Below are positions 50,699 to 59,321 of a stretch of 64,000 nucleotides of DNA, one piece after another. How positions within the stretch are numbered: position 1 is the first letter of the stretch; each line of letters begins with the position of its first letter. The stretch spans positions 62,001-126,000 of the forward strand of contig NZ_JAGPNL010000001.1 in NCBI RefSeq assembly GCF_018069565.1, given 5' to 3'. A program made the position numbers and the translations under genes. A model generated the notes under the pieces. It was not told where the DNA came from. It searched no databases and worked only from the letters and a program-made list of their open reading frames with translations. The stretch is from Streptomyces tagetis. GTDB lineage: Bacteria; Actinomycetota; Actinomycetes; Streptomycetales; Streptomycetaceae.

Positions 50699-51463
50699 AT
50701 GGCGTTCACGCGCGCCACCGGGAAGCACCGCCGCCCCGGCCGGATGCACCGCACCACCGCCCGCGCGGCGGGTGTCGCGGCCCTCGCCACCGGCGGAGTG
50801 GTCGGCAACCTCGCGGCCCCGGCCCTCGCCGACGAGCCGTCCCCCGAGCAGACCGGGCTCACCCCGGTCGTCACCATCGGGGACTCCGTCGCCGAAGAGG
50901 TCGACGCCCAGGCCGAGTCGCAGAAGCAGGCCGCGCAGCACACCGCCGCCCGGGAGGCCGCGCAGAAGGCCGCCCGCGAGCGGGCCGCCGAGGCCGCCGC
51001 GGAGGCCCGCGAGGCCCAGGAGCGCGCCGCCCGGGAGGCCGAGCGCGAGCGCCTGAACACCTTCGTCGCGCCGATCGACGGTTCCTACGTCTCCACCGCC
51101 TACGGGGCCGGCAGCGCCCTGTGGTCCTCCGGCAGCCACACCGGCATCGACTTCCACGCCGCCACCGGCACCCCGGTGCGGTCGGTCGGCACCGGCACGG
51201 TCGTCGAGGCCGGCTGGGGCGGCGCCTACGGCTACCAGGTCGTGATCAAGATGCACGACGGCACGTACACCCAGTACGGCCACCTGTCGTCCATCGGCGT
51301 CTCGGCGGGCCAGGATGTCACCCCCGGCGAGCAGATCGGCCTGGCCGGCGCCACCGGCAACGTCACCGGACCGCACCTGCACTTCGAGGCCCGTTCGGGC
51401 GCCGACTACGGCACCGACATGGACCCCGCCGCCTACCTGCGCGGCCACGGCGTCGCGATCTGA
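50699..51463 (+). CDS. Secreted M23 peptidoglycan endopeptidase
   Basis: 254 aa. Signal peptide residues 1-44 (basic start, hydrophobic core, APALADE). A charged coiled coil follows (about 68-118, Ala/Glu/Arg heptads). The LytM/M23 domain has SHTGIDFHA (first zinc His and Asp) and TGPHLHFEARS (HxH). It cuts wall cross-links outside the membrane. Expression is gated by the c-di-AMP riboswitch, linking wall turnover to osmotic state. Confidence 0.94.
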   Translation: MAFTRATGKHRRPGRMHRTTARAAGVAALATGGVVGNLAAPALADEPSPEQTGLTPVVTIGDSVAEEVDAQAESQKQAAQHTAAREAAQKAARERAAEAAAEAREAQERAAREAERERLNTFVAPIDGSYVSTAYGAGSALWSSGSHTGIDFHAATGTPVRSVGTGTVVEAGWGGAYGYQVVIKMHDGTYTQYGHLSSIGVSAGQDVTPGEQIGLAGATGNVTGPHLHFEARSGADYGTDMDPAAYLRGHGVAI

Positions 51464-51532
51464 CCCCGCGCGCCCGCGCGGCACGACGGAAGCGGAACCA
51501 CGGGACCGGCACGACGGGACCGGAACCACGGA

Positions 51533-51568
51533 AAGGGGCCCGCCCGAGTCTCCTCGGGCGGGCCCCTT
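51533..51568. terminator. Bidirectional terminator M23 / ptsH
   Basis: Perfect 16-bp stem AAGGGGCCCGCCCGAG / CTCGGGCGGGCCCCTT with a 4-nt loop. Confidence 0.9.
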
Positions 51569-51606
51569 CCGTGTCGCGGGGCGGCGCCGCGCGCCGCGTC
51601 CCCGGG

Positions 51607-51888
51607 TCAGACGGTCTCGGGAAGCTCCTCAAGACCCTCGGCGACCAGCTTGGCCAGCCGGTCGAGGGCGACGTCCGCGCCCTCGGCGTCGGAGGCGAGG
51701 ACGATCTCCTCGCCGCCCTGGGCGCCCAGGCCCAGGACGGCCAGCATGGAGGCCGCGTTGACGGGGGTGCCGTCGGCCTTGGCGATCGTCACCGGGACGC
51801 CTGTGGCCGTGGCGGCTCGGACGAAGATGGAGGCGGGGCGGGCATGGAGACCCTCGGCCCAGCCGACGTTGACGCGGCGCTCAGCCAT
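51607..51888 (-). CDS. ptsH: Phosphocarrier protein HPr
   Basis: 93 aa from ATG at 51888 (AAAGGG 9 nt upstream). His15 lies in GLHARPA, the site phosphorylated by enzyme I; Ser47 in NAASMLAVLGLG is the position of the regulatory serine region in Gram-positive HPr, though a kinase is not obvious in Streptomyces. It carries phosphate to the sugar EII components in the cytoplasm. A DasR operator lies just upstream, so GlcNAc status should control it. Confidence 0.96.
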   Translation of the reverse strand: MAERRVNVGWAEGLHARPASIFVRAATATGVPVTIAKADGTPVNAASMLAVLGLGAQGGEEIVLASDAEGADVALDRLAKLVAEGLEELPETV

Positions 51889-51913
51889 GTGATGCTGCCC
51901 TTTCACGGTTCAA

Positions 51914-51929
51914 GGTTGTCTAGACCAGT
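51914..51929 (-). promoter_or_regulatory. DasR-responsive element (dre) upstream of ptsH
   Basis: Minus strand ACTGGTCTAGACAACC matches the dre palindrome ACTGGTCTAGACCACT at 13 of 16 positions. The -10-like TACCAT at 51942-51937 (minus) puts the transcript start close to the operator. DasR is the GlcNAc-6-P-sensing GntR repressor of PTS and chitin genes. Confidence 0.85.
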
Positions 51930-52067
51930 TTTCCCTATGGTAAAGCGGGTCCGAACGGGCGTGTGACGCCCGCCGGGGTGGCGCCCGGACCGCGGCCTCG
52001 GTCCGGTCTTCCGTCCCTGACAGCCTGCCCGGACCCCCTGTCGTACGCGAGCCGTACGCTGGGGCCC

Positions 52068-54908
52068 ATGCAGACCTCGCCGGACCGGCACGAGTATCCC
52101 GCCCACTGGGAGGCCGACGTGGTGCTGCGCGACGGCGGCACCGCGCGCATCCGCCCCATCACCGTCGATGACGCCGAGCGCCTGGTCAGCTTCTACGAGC
52201 AGGTTTCCGACGAGTCGAAGTACTACCGCTTCTTCGCGCCGTACCCTCGCCTGTCCGCCAAGGACGTCCACCGCTTCACCCACCACGACTTTGTGGACCG
52301 GGTGGGACTCGCGGCCACCATCGGCGGCGAGTTCATCGCCACCGTACGCTACGACCGGATCGGCGCCGACGGAACACCCGCTTCCTCCCGTCCCGCCCCC
52401 GGCGGCGGCACCGCGCCGCCCGTCTCCGACGAGGCCGAGGTCGCCTTCCTGGTCCAGGACGCCCACCAGGGCCGAGGCGTCGCTTCCGCCCTGCTGGAGC
52501 ACATCGCCGCCGTCGCCCGCGAGCGCGGCATCCGCCGCTTCGCCGCCGAGGTGCTGCCCGCCAACAACAAGATGATCAAGGTGTTCACGGACGCCGGCTA
52601 CACCCAGAAGCGCAGCTTCGAGGACGGCGTCGTCCACCTCGAACTCGACCTCGAACCGACCGACCGCTCCCTCGCCGTGCAGTACGCGCGCGAGCACCGC
52701 GCCGAGGCCCGCTCCGTGCAGCGCCTGCTCCAGCCCGGCTCCGTCGCCGTCATCGGCACCGGCCGCGCCCCCGGCGGCGTCGGCCGCGGCGTCCTGGACA
52801 ACCTGCGCGGGGCCGGCTTCACCGGCCGCCTGCACGCGGTGAACCGCTCCTTCCCCGAGGACCTGCGGGAGCTGGACGGCGTGCCCGCCCACCGCTCGGT
52901 CGCCGAGATCGACGGCCCGGTCGACCTCGCCGTGATCACCGTGCCCGCCGCCCAGGTCCCCGAGGTCGTCGCCGACTGCGGCGAACACGGCGTCCAGGGC
53001 CTCGTCGTGATCTCCGCCGGGTACGCGGAGAGCGGCGCCGAGGGACGCGAGCGCCAGCGCGCCCTGGTGCGCCAGGCCCGTTCGTACGGCATGCGCGTCA
53101 TCGGACCCAACGCCTTCGGCGTGATCAACACCGCCCCCGGCATCCGGCTCAACGCCTCCCTCGCCCCCGAGATGCCGCGCCCCGGCCGCATCGGCCTGTT
53201 CGCCCAGTCCGGCGCCATCGGCATCGCCCTGCTCGCCCGGATCGAGCGGCGCGGCGGCGGGGTGACCGGCGTCACCGGCGTCTCCACCTTCGTGTCCTCC
53301 GGGAACCGGGCCGACGTCTCCGGCAACGACGTCCTCCAGTACTGGTACGACGACCCGGACACGGACGTCGCCCTGATGTACCTGGAGTCGATCCGCAATC
53401 CGCGCAAGTTCACCCGCCTGGCCCGGCGCACCGCCGCCGCCAAGCCGCTGGTGGTGGTGCAGGGCGCCCGGCACGGCGGCGCGGCGCCCCAGGGGCACGC
53501 CGTCCGCGCGACCCGGCTGCCGCACGCCACCGTCTCCGCGCTGCTGCGGCAGGCCGGCGTGATCCGCGTCGACACCATCACCGAGCTGGTCGACGCCGGG
53601 CTCCTCCTCGCCCGCCAGCCGCTGCCCGCCGGCCCGCGAGTCGCGATCCTCGGCAACTCCGAGTCGCTCGGCCTGCTCACCTACGACGCCTGCCTCTCGG
53701 AGGGACTGCGCCCGCAGCCCCCGCAGGACCTCACCACGGCCGCCGCCCCGGCCGACTTCCACGCCGCGCTCTCCCGGGCACTCGCCGACGACACCAGCGA
53801 CGCCGTGGTGGTCACCGCCATCCCGACGCTGGGGGAGGGCTCGGCCGGGGACGCCGCCCTCGCCGAGGCCCTGCGCTCGGCCGCCGCCGCCGTCCCCGAC
53901 AAGCCGGTACTCGTCGTCCACGTGGAGCTGGGCGGCCTCGCCCAGGCCCTGTCCGCCGCCGCGAGCACCGCCCCGCAGGCCACCGCCGCGGGCGGCCCCC
54001 GCCCCGCCACCGCCGGGCACCCCGCCGTCCCCGCCCCCGACGGCGCCCACCTCATCCCCGCCTACCCCGCCGCCGAACGCGCGGTCCGCGCCCTCGCCGA
54101 GGCCGTCTCCTACGCCCAGTGGCGGCGCGAGTCCGCCGACCCCGGCAGGGTGCCGGAGTACGAGGACATCGACGAGAAGGGCGCCGCCGCTCTGATCGAG
54201 GGCCACCTCACCCGGGGCCAGGGGCTCACCCTCTCCACCGAGCAGACCTGCGACCTCCTCGCCCGGTACGGCGTCGACGTCCACCGCGCCCTGCCCGCCC
54301 CCACCCCCGACGACGCCGTCGCCGCCGCCCGCGCCCTCGGCTACCCGGTCGCCCTCAAGGCCACCGCCCCGCACCTGCGCCACCGCGCCGACCTCGGCGG
54401 GGTGCGCCTCGACCTCGCCGACGAGGAGCAACTGCGCCGGGCCTACACCGAGCTGACCGAGCTGTTCGGCCGGCCCGGGGAGCTGCGGCCGGTGGTCCAG
54501 CGGATGGCGCCGCGCGGCGTGGACACCGTCGTCCGCGCGGTCATCGACCCGGCGGCGGGGGCGGTGCTCTCCTTCGGCCTCGCCGGAGCCGCCACCCAGC
54601 TCCTCGGCGACACCGCCCACCGGCTGATACCGGTCACCGACCGGGAGGCCGCCACGCTGGTCCGCGCCGTCCGCACCGCCCCGCTGCTCTTCGGCTGGCG
54701 CGGCTCCGCCCCCGTCGACACCCCCGCCCTGGAGGAACTGCTGCTGCGCGTCTCGCGGCTGGTGGACGACCATCCGGAGGTCGTCGCGGTGACCCTGGAA
54801 CCCGTCGTCGTGGCCCCGCACGGGCTGAGCGTCCTCGGCGCCAGTGTCCGCCTCGCACCCCCGCCGGCCAGGGACGACCTCGGTCCCCGGACACTCCCGG
54901 CGTACTGA
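52068..54908 (+). CDS. GNAT / ADP-forming acyl-CoA synthetase fusion (Pat-type)
   Basis: 946 aa. Residues 20-205 form a GNAT domain with the acetyl-CoA loop AHQGRGVASALLEH. Then CoA-binding (VAVIGTGRAPGGVGRGVLDNL), succinyl-CoA-synthetase-like domains (RIGLFAQSGAIGIALLARIE, VSSGNRADVSGNDVLQYW) and an ATP-grasp domain (after about 690: LTLSTEQTCDLLARYGV, YPVALKATAPHLRHRADLGG). This architecture is that of protein acetyltransferases that acetylate acetyl-CoA synthetase. TACGCT at 52054-52059 gives an 8-nt gap to ATG, so a near-leaderless message. Divergent from ptsH. Confidence 0.9.
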   Translation: MQTSPDRHEYPAHWEADVVLRDGGTARIRPITVDDAERLVSFYEQVSDESKYYRFFAPYPRLSAKDVHRFTHHDFVDRVGLAATIGGEFIATVRYDRIGADGTPASSRPAPGGGTAPPVSDEAEVAFLVQDAHQGRGVASALLEHIAAVARERGIRRFAAEVLPANNKMIKVFTDAGYTQKRSFEDGVVHLELDLEPTDRSLAVQYAREHRAEARSVQRLLQPGSVAVIGTGRAPGGVGRGVLDNLRGAGFTGRLHAVNRSFPEDLRELDGVPAHRSVAEIDGPVDLAVITVPAAQVPEVVADCGEHGVQGLVVISAGYAESGAEGRERQRALVRQARSYGMRVIGPNAFGVINTAPGIRLNASLAPEMPRPGRIGLFAQSGAIGIALLARIERRGGGVTGVTGVSTFVSSGNRADVSGNDVLQYWYDDPDTDVALMYLESIRNPRKFTRLARRTAAAKPLVVVQGARHGGAAPQGHAVRATRLPHATVSALLRQAGVIRVDTITELVDAGLLLARQPLPAGPRVAILGNSESLGLLTYDACLSEGLRPQPPQDLTTAAAPADFHAALSRALADDTSDAVVVTAIPTLGEGSAGDAALAEALRSAAAAVPDKPVLVVHVELGGLAQALSAAASTAPQATAAGGPRPATAGHPAVPAPDGAHLIPAYPAAERAVRALAEAVSYAQWRRESADPGRVPEYEDIDEKGAAALIEGHLTRGQGLTLSTEQTCDLLARYGVDVHRALPAPTPDDAVAAARALGYPVALKATAPHLRHRADLGGVRLDLADEEQLRRAYTELTELFGRPGELRPVVQRMAPRGVDTVVRAVIDPAAGAVLSFGLAGAATQLLGDTAHRLIPVTDREAATLVRAVRTAPLLFGWRGSAPVDTPALEELLLRVSRLVDDHPEVVAVTLEPVVVAPHGLSVLGASVRLAPPPARDDLGPRTLPAY

Positions 54909-54979
54909 GCGCACACGGACGGGCACGGAGACGGCACGAGCGTGCCGCGCAGTCGGCACGCCACCGTAGGATGGACCGC

Positions 54980-55567
54980 ATGGCCAAGACCAGTACGACG
55001 ACCCAGGGGCTGCGCGCGGCGATCGAACGCAGTGGTTACTACCCGGCCCTCGTGGCCGAGGCGGTGGAAGCCGCCGTGGGCGGCGAGCCGGTTCGGTCGT
55101 ACCTGGTCCACCAGGAGACGACGTTCGACCAGAACGAGGTGCGCCGGCACGTGACGGTGCTCGTCCTCACCGGCAACCGCTTCATCGTCAGCCACACCGA
55201 CGAGCAGGCCGCCGACGACACCTCCCCGACGCCCTACGCGACCACGTCCACCGAGTCGGTCAAGCTCGGCCGGATCTCGTCCATCGTGGTCAGCCGCGTC
55301 GTCGCCAACCCCGAGCAGTACACCCCGGGGACCCTGCCCCGGGAGATCGTGCTCACCATCGGCTGGGGCGCCGTCTCCCGCCTCGACCTGGAGCCCGCCG
55401 CCTGCGGCGACCCCAACTGCGAGGCCGACCACGGCTACACCGGCAGCTCCACCGCCGACGACCTCAGCCTGCGGGTCAGCGAGGCGGGCGACGGGCCGGA
55501 GACGGTGCGCCAGGCGCTCACCTTCGCCCAGGCCCTGTCCGAGGCGACCGCGGACCCCGCGCGCTGA
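54980..55567 (+). CDS. DUF5998 protein
   Basis: 195 aa. Conserved actinobacterial protein: AIERSGYYPALVAEAVEAAV, YLVHQETTFDQNEVRRHVTVLVLT and ACGDPNCEADHGYTGSSTADDLSLR. The CGDPNCEADHGY block (two Cys and a His) may bind metal. TAGGAT at 54967-54972 lies 7 nt before ATG, a textbook leaderless start. Its stop overlaps the next ATG (TGATG), so the phosphodiesterase gene is coupled to it. Function unknown. Confidence 0.88.
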   Translation: MAKTSTTTQGLRAAIERSGYYPALVAEAVEAAVGGEPVRSYLVHQETTFDQNEVRRHVTVLVLTGNRFIVSHTDEQAADDTSPTPYATTSTESVKLGRISSIVVSRVVANPEQYTPGTLPREIVLTIGWGAVSRLDLEPAACGDPNCEADHGYTGSSTADDLSLRVSEAGDGPETVRQALTFAQALSEATADPAR

Positions 55568-56760
55568 TGGCGCAGCCCACCGCCTGGGACACCCACCCGG
55601 AACCGCTGCCCGTCGCCTCGGCCCCCGTCCCCGAGTACGGCACCGGCTCCCTCGCCGACCTGCTGCCGACGCTCGCCGCCGGCATGGGCGTGCCCGGCAT
55701 GACCGCCGGCATCACGGAGCTGGCCCCCGCCGACCGCAACTGCGTCTTCCTGATCGACGGCCTCGGCTGGGAGCAGCTCCGCGCCCACCCCGCCGAGGCC
55801 CCCTTCATGACCTCGCTGCTGGCCAGTTCCCGAGGCGGCACCGGACGCCCCGTGACCGCCGGGTTCCCGGCGACCACGGCGACCTCCCTCGCCTCCGTCG
55901 GCACCGGCCAGGTGCCCGGCGCGCACGGCCTCCTGGGTTACACGGTGCGCAACCCGGACACCGGCGCGCTGATGAACCAGCTCCGCTGGCAGCCGTGGAC
56001 CGAGCCCGCCCTCTGGCAGCCCCACCCCACCGTCTTCCGGCTCGCCCAGGACGCCGGCGCGCACGCCGCCCAGGTCTCCTCGCCCACCTTCGAGACCACC
56101 CCGCTCACCCGGGTCGCGCTCAGCGGCGGCACCTTCCACGGCCGCCTCTCGGGCGAGGACCGCATGGACCTCGCCGCCCGCCAACTCGCCGGCGCCGACC
56201 GCGCGCTGGTCTACACGTACTACGCCGAGGTCGACGGCGCGGGCCACCGCTACGGCGTCGACTCCGACGAGTGGCGCGGCCGGCTCTCCCACGTCGACGG
56301 GCTGGTCCGCCGCCTCGCCGAGCAACTGCCCCCGCGCAGCGCCCTGTACGTCACCGCCGACCACGGCATGGTCGACGTGCCCTTCGACGAGGAACACCGC
56401 CTCGACTTCGACGAGGACTGGGAGTTGCGCGCCGGCGTCGCCCTCCTCGGCGGCGAGGGCCGCGCCCGGCACGTCTACGCGGTGCCCGGCGCCGCCGGCG
56501 ACGTGCTGGCCTGTTGGCGCGAAGTGCTCGGCGAGAGCTTCTGGATCGCCTCGCGCGACGAGGCGGTCGACGCGGGCTGGTTCGGCCCGCGGGTCGACGC
56601 GCGGGTCCGCGACCGGATCGGCGACGTGGTCGCCGCCGCCCGCGACGACGTCCTGATCATCGCCTCCGAACGGGAGCCGAACGAGTCGGCGATGGTGGGC
56701 AACCACGGCTCGATGACCCCCGCCGAGCAGTTCGTCCCGCTGCTCGAAGTACGCTCCTGA
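55567..56760 (+). CDS. Alkaline-phosphatase-superfamily phosphodiesterase
   Basis: 397 aa. The nucleotide pyrophosphatase/phosphodiesterase core: VFLIDGLGWEQLRAH (first metal Asp), GFPATTATSLASVGTG with Thr as probable nucleophile, YYAEVDGAGHRYGVDS, and TADHGMVDVP (Asp-His metal ligands). No signal peptide, so it acts in the cytoplasm. ATG overlaps the preceding stop. Likely hydrolyses a nucleotide or phosphodiester; substrate unknown. Confidence 0.9.
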   Translation: MAQPTAWDTHPEPLPVASAPVPEYGTGSLADLLPTLAAGMGVPGMTAGITELAPADRNCVFLIDGLGWEQLRAHPAEAPFMTSLLASSRGGTGRPVTAGFPATTATSLASVGTGQVPGAHGLLGYTVRNPDTGALMNQLRWQPWTEPALWQPHPTVFRLAQDAGAHAAQVSSPTFETTPLTRVALSGGTFHGRLSGEDRMDLAARQLAGADRALVYTYYAEVDGAGHRYGVDSDEWRGRLSHVDGLVRRLAEQLPPRSALYVTADHGMVDVPFDEEHRLDFDEDWELRAGVALLGGEGRARHVYAVPGAAGDVLACWREVLGESFWIASRDEAVDAGWFGPRVDARVRDRIGDVVAAARDDVLIIASEREPNESAMVGNHGSMTPAEQFVPLLEVRS

Positions 56761-56806
56761 CCCTCCCGGCCGCCCACCCCCCACGCCGAAAGGTGCCCCA
56801 CCCCTC

Positions 56807-57457
56807 ATGCCCGAGCTGGTGTTCTTCTCCGGAACGATGGACTGCGGGAAGTCGACACTGGCTCTCCAGATCGAGCACAACCGTTCCGCGCGCGGACTGG
56901 CCGGGCTGATCTTCACCCGCAACGACCGCGCGGGCGAGGGCAAGCTCTCCTCACGCCTCGGCCTGGTGACCGACGCGGCGGAGGTCGAGGAGGGGCAGGA
57001 CCTCTACGCCCACGTCGTCGACCACCTCTCGCGGGGCGGGCGCGCGGACTACGTGATCGCGGACGAGGCGCAGTTCCTCGCGCCGGACCAGATCGACCAG
57101 CTCGCCCGCGTCGTCGACGACCTCGACATCGACGTCTACGCCTTCGGCATCACCACCGACTTCCGCACCAAGCTCTTCCCCGGCTCCCAGCGGCTGGTCG
57201 AACTCGCCGACCGCGTCGAGGTGCTCCAGGTGGAGGCCCTGTGCTGGTGCGGAGCCCGCGCCACGCACAACGCCCGTACGGTCGGCGGGGTGATGGTGGT
57301 CGAGGGCGCCCAGGTGGTGGTCGGCGACGTCACCGACTCGGTGGACGAGATCGGCTACGAGGTCCTGTGCCGCCGCCACCACCGCCGCCGCACCACGGCG
57401 GCAACGGCCCGAGCGGCAGCCCTCTCCCCGGACGTCCTCCCCATCGTCACGGACTGA
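56807..57457 (+). CDS. tdk: Thymidine kinase
   Basis: 216 aa. P-loop SGTMDCGKST (8-17), VIADEAQFL with the catalytic Glu, and a zinc site formed by CWCGA and CRRHH in the lasso region. Type II bacterial/TK1-like enzyme, phosphorylating thymidine in the salvage pathway. The last 11 bp overlap the convergent DUF397 gene. Ribosome site AAAGG 12 nt before ATG. Confidence 0.94.
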   Translation: MPELVFFSGTMDCGKSTLALQIEHNRSARGLAGLIFTRNDRAGEGKLSSRLGLVTDAAEVEEGQDLYAHVVDHLSRGGRADYVIADEAQFLAPDQIDQLARVVDDLDIDVYAFGITTDFRTKLFPGSQRLVELADRVEVLQVEALCWCGARATHNARTVGGVMVVEGAQVVVGDVTDSVDEIGYEVLCRRHHRRRTTAATARAAALSPDVLPIVTD

Positions 57458-57644
57458 CGGGCCCACCCACCGCGAGCCCGAGAAACCGACGCCACACATC
57501 CCGCGAGACGACGAGGACGGGCCCGCCGACATCCTTGGAGTCCCGCACACGGACGCCCACTCCGGCGGCGACCTCGACACAATCCCCACCTTCGGTGCCG
57601 CTGTGGCTGCTCTTGAACCAGGACGTACCTTCGGCGGTCTCCAT
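57447..57644 (-). CDS. DUF397 protein, fourth of the array
   Basis: 65 aa: WFKSSHSGTEGGDCVEVA, then VRVRDSKDVGGPVLVVSRDVW, the whole DUF397 pattern. Last gene of a tail-to-head set with 9 bp to its upstream neighbour. Small DUF397 proteins pair with XRE/DUF5753 regulators in Streptomyces, some tied to development (bldB-like) or behaving like toxin-antitoxin components. Exact role unknown. Confidence 0.85.
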   Translation of the reverse strand: METAEGTSWFKSSHSGTEGGDCVEVAAGVGVRVRDSKDVGGPVLVVSRDVWRRFLGLAVGGPVSP

Positions 57645-57653
57645 ACCTCTCCC

Positions 57654-57851
57654 TCACCCGCGCGGCTGCGACGACACAAGCCCGAGGAACCCCGCCCAGG
57701 CGCTACGCGAGACGGCAACAACGGGCCCACCGACGGCTTTGGAGTCCCGGACACGCACAACCGCCGTGGCAGCCGCAACCTCTACGCATTCGCCGCCTTC
57801 GGTTCCGCTGCGGCTGCTCTTGAACCATGTTGGTGGTACGGCGGTGTTCAT
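57654..57851 (-). CDS. DUF397 protein, third of the array
   Basis: 65 aa: WFKSSRSGTEGGECVEVA, RVRDSKAVGGPVVAVSRSAW, ending GLVSSQPRG, almost the same C-terminus as the double-domain gene next to it, pointing to recent duplication. 38 bp downstream of that gene. Confidence 0.85.
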   Translation of the reverse strand: MNTAVPPTWFKSSRSGTEGGECVEVAAATAVVRVRDSKAVGGPVVAVSRSAWAGFLGLVSSQPRG

Positions 57852-57889
57852 GGTTTCCTCCCGGCTTCTCGACGACAGCGGTGCCTGCG

Positions 57890-58216
57890 TCAGCCGCGAG
57901 GCTGCGACGACGCGAGTCCGAGGAACCCTGCCCAGGCCCCCCGCGAGACGGCAACGACCGGCCCGGCGACGACTTTGGAGTCCCGCACACGGACTACCGC
58001 TCCGGCGGTGACCTCCACGCAATCGCCCCCTTCCGCTCCGCTGTGGCTGCTCTTGAACCAGGAGGGGTGCGCGGTAAGCACGGCCGCGGCAGCGGCCTTG
58101 GAGTCCCGGACATGTACGACCGTGCCGAAGGCGACCTCTACACATCGGCCGCCTTCGGCACCGCTGTGGCTGCTCTTGAACCAGGCCAAGGGCTCGATGG
58201 CGCTCAAGGCGCTCAT
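57890..58216 (-). CDS. Double DUF397 protein (in-frame fusion of two copies)
   Basis: 108 aa from ATG at 58216 (GGAGGGG just upstream). Residues 9-38 are the first part of a DUF397 domain (AWFKSSHSGAEGGRCVEVA, VVHVRDSKA). Its C-terminal third is missing; after AAAAVLTAHPS a second, complete DUF397 domain begins (WFKSSHSGAEGGDCVEV ... ending GLASSQPRG). An in-frame deletion between two neighbouring copies explains it: spacing between WFKSS motifs is 124 bp here versus 206-240 bp elsewhere in the array. Confidence 0.85.
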   Translation of the reverse strand: MSALSAIEPLAWFKSSHSGAEGGRCVEVAFGTVVHVRDSKAAAAAVLTAHPSWFKSSHSGAEGGDCVEVTAGAVVRVRDSKVVAGPVVAVSRGAWAGFLGLASSQPRG

Positions 58217-58254
58217 GACCCCTCCTGGGCTTCCTGGGCGGTCCGCCGTCTGCC

Positions 58255-58467
58255 TCAGCCGCGGTGTGCTGGCGGCGTGAGCGCGAGGAATCCCGTCCAC
58301 GCGTCCCGCGAGACGGTGAGGACAGGCCCCTCGACGGCCTTGGAGTCGCGGATGTGCACGAGCGCGGCAACGGCGACCTCAACGCACTGACCGCCTTCGG
58401 TGCCGCTGTAACTGCTCTTGAACCAGGTGAGGTCGGGCCCGACGGTCGAGGACTCAGCGGTGGTCAT
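58255..58467 (-). CDS. DUF397 protein, first of the array
   Basis: 70 aa: LTWFKSSYSGTEGGQCVEVA, then IRDSKAVEGPVLTVSRDAW. Its ATG overlaps the stop of the XRE regulator gene (ATGA), the usual coupled regulator/DUF397 pair. Most diverged of the array and probably the ancestral partner. Confidence 0.9.
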   Translation of the reverse strand: MTTAESSTVGPDLTWFKSSYSGTEGGQCVEVAVAALVHIRDSKAVEGPVLTVSRDAWTGFLALTPPAHRG

Positions 58468-59321
58468 GACTCCCTCAACAACCTCTCGACAAAGTGTAGT
58501 GACTCTCGTGGACTGAGAGCCTGTGATCGGATGATCCCATAACGGGCCGCGGCAAGCGTCGCCTGTTCCGGACCCGTCTCCAGGGTGCTCGAACCGTGCG
58601 TCTCTGCATATACGTACTTCTTGCCGTCCTTGCGTGTGGCAACGGTGAAAGGCCCGTTCACGCCTGCGTTCTCTTCGCAGTCCGTTGGCATCACCTGCAT
58701 CACGACGTTCGGATTCCGACCGATGCGGAGTAAATGCTCCAACTGACCACGCAGCACGTCGACACCGCCGTACCGATGTCGCAGGACGGACTCGTCCATC
58801 ACAAAACCCAAGAGTGGAGCGGGGCGTCGCTTGAAGATGTCCTGCCGGACCAACCTGGACGCCACTCGTTGCTCTGTCGTCTCCGGGGCAAGCGGCGGAC
58901 AACGCATGGCGAGCAGGGCCCTCATGTAGACCTCGGTCTGGAGCAGCCCGTTGACGACCAGGGTGTCGTACATGAGCAACTCCAGGGCCTCTTTCTCCAG
59001 CGCCGCCATGCCCTGGAAGAACACCGGGTACTGGGCCCGCTCCACCTGTTCCTTCCACACGCACAGCAGGCCGCCGGCCTCCAGGACCTCGTCGGCGCGT
59101 TCGATCGTGCGGGGCGACGGGATGCGCCGCCCCTGCTCGAACGCGGCCACCGTGGACGCCGAGTAGCCGAGCCGTCTGCCGAACTCCTCGCGTTCCAGGC
59201 CCTGGCGGAGCCGCAGCGTCTTCATGGTCCGCCCGAAGGCCGCGACGACGCCCCGGCCCGCCTCGCCCTCCGGGCGCCGCGCGGCGCCGCCGTCGTCGTC
59301 CCAGCCGTCTCCGGCGCTCAC
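58464..59321 (-). CDS. XRE-family regulator with DUF5753 domain
   Basis: 285 aa from GTG at 59321 (a Met at 59225 would cut into the helix-turn-helix). Residues 28-85: FGRTMKTLRLRQGLEREEFG, RLGYSASTVAAFEQGRRIPS. The DUF5753 domain follows (LLMYDTLVVNGLLQTEVYMRAL, LLGFVMDESVLRHRYGG, MQVMPTDCEENAGVNGPFTV). First gene of a coupled operon with the DUF397 array. Likely a DNA-binding regulator inhibited or modified by its DUF397 partners; the sensed signal is unknown. Confidence 0.9.
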   Translation of the reverse strand: MSAGDGWDDDGGAARRPEGEAGRGVVAAFGRTMKTLRLRQGLEREEFGRRLGYSASTVAAFEQGRRIPSPRTIERADEVLEAGGLLCVWKEQVERAQYPVFFQGMAALEKEALELLMYDTLVVNGLLQTEVYMRALLAMRCPPLAPETTEQRVASRLVRQDIFKRRPAPLLGFVMDESVLRHRYGGVDVLRGQLEHLLRIGRNPNVVMQVMPTDCEENAGVNGPFTVATRKDGKKYVYAETHGSSTLETGPEQATLAAARYGIIRSQALSPRESLHFVERLLRES

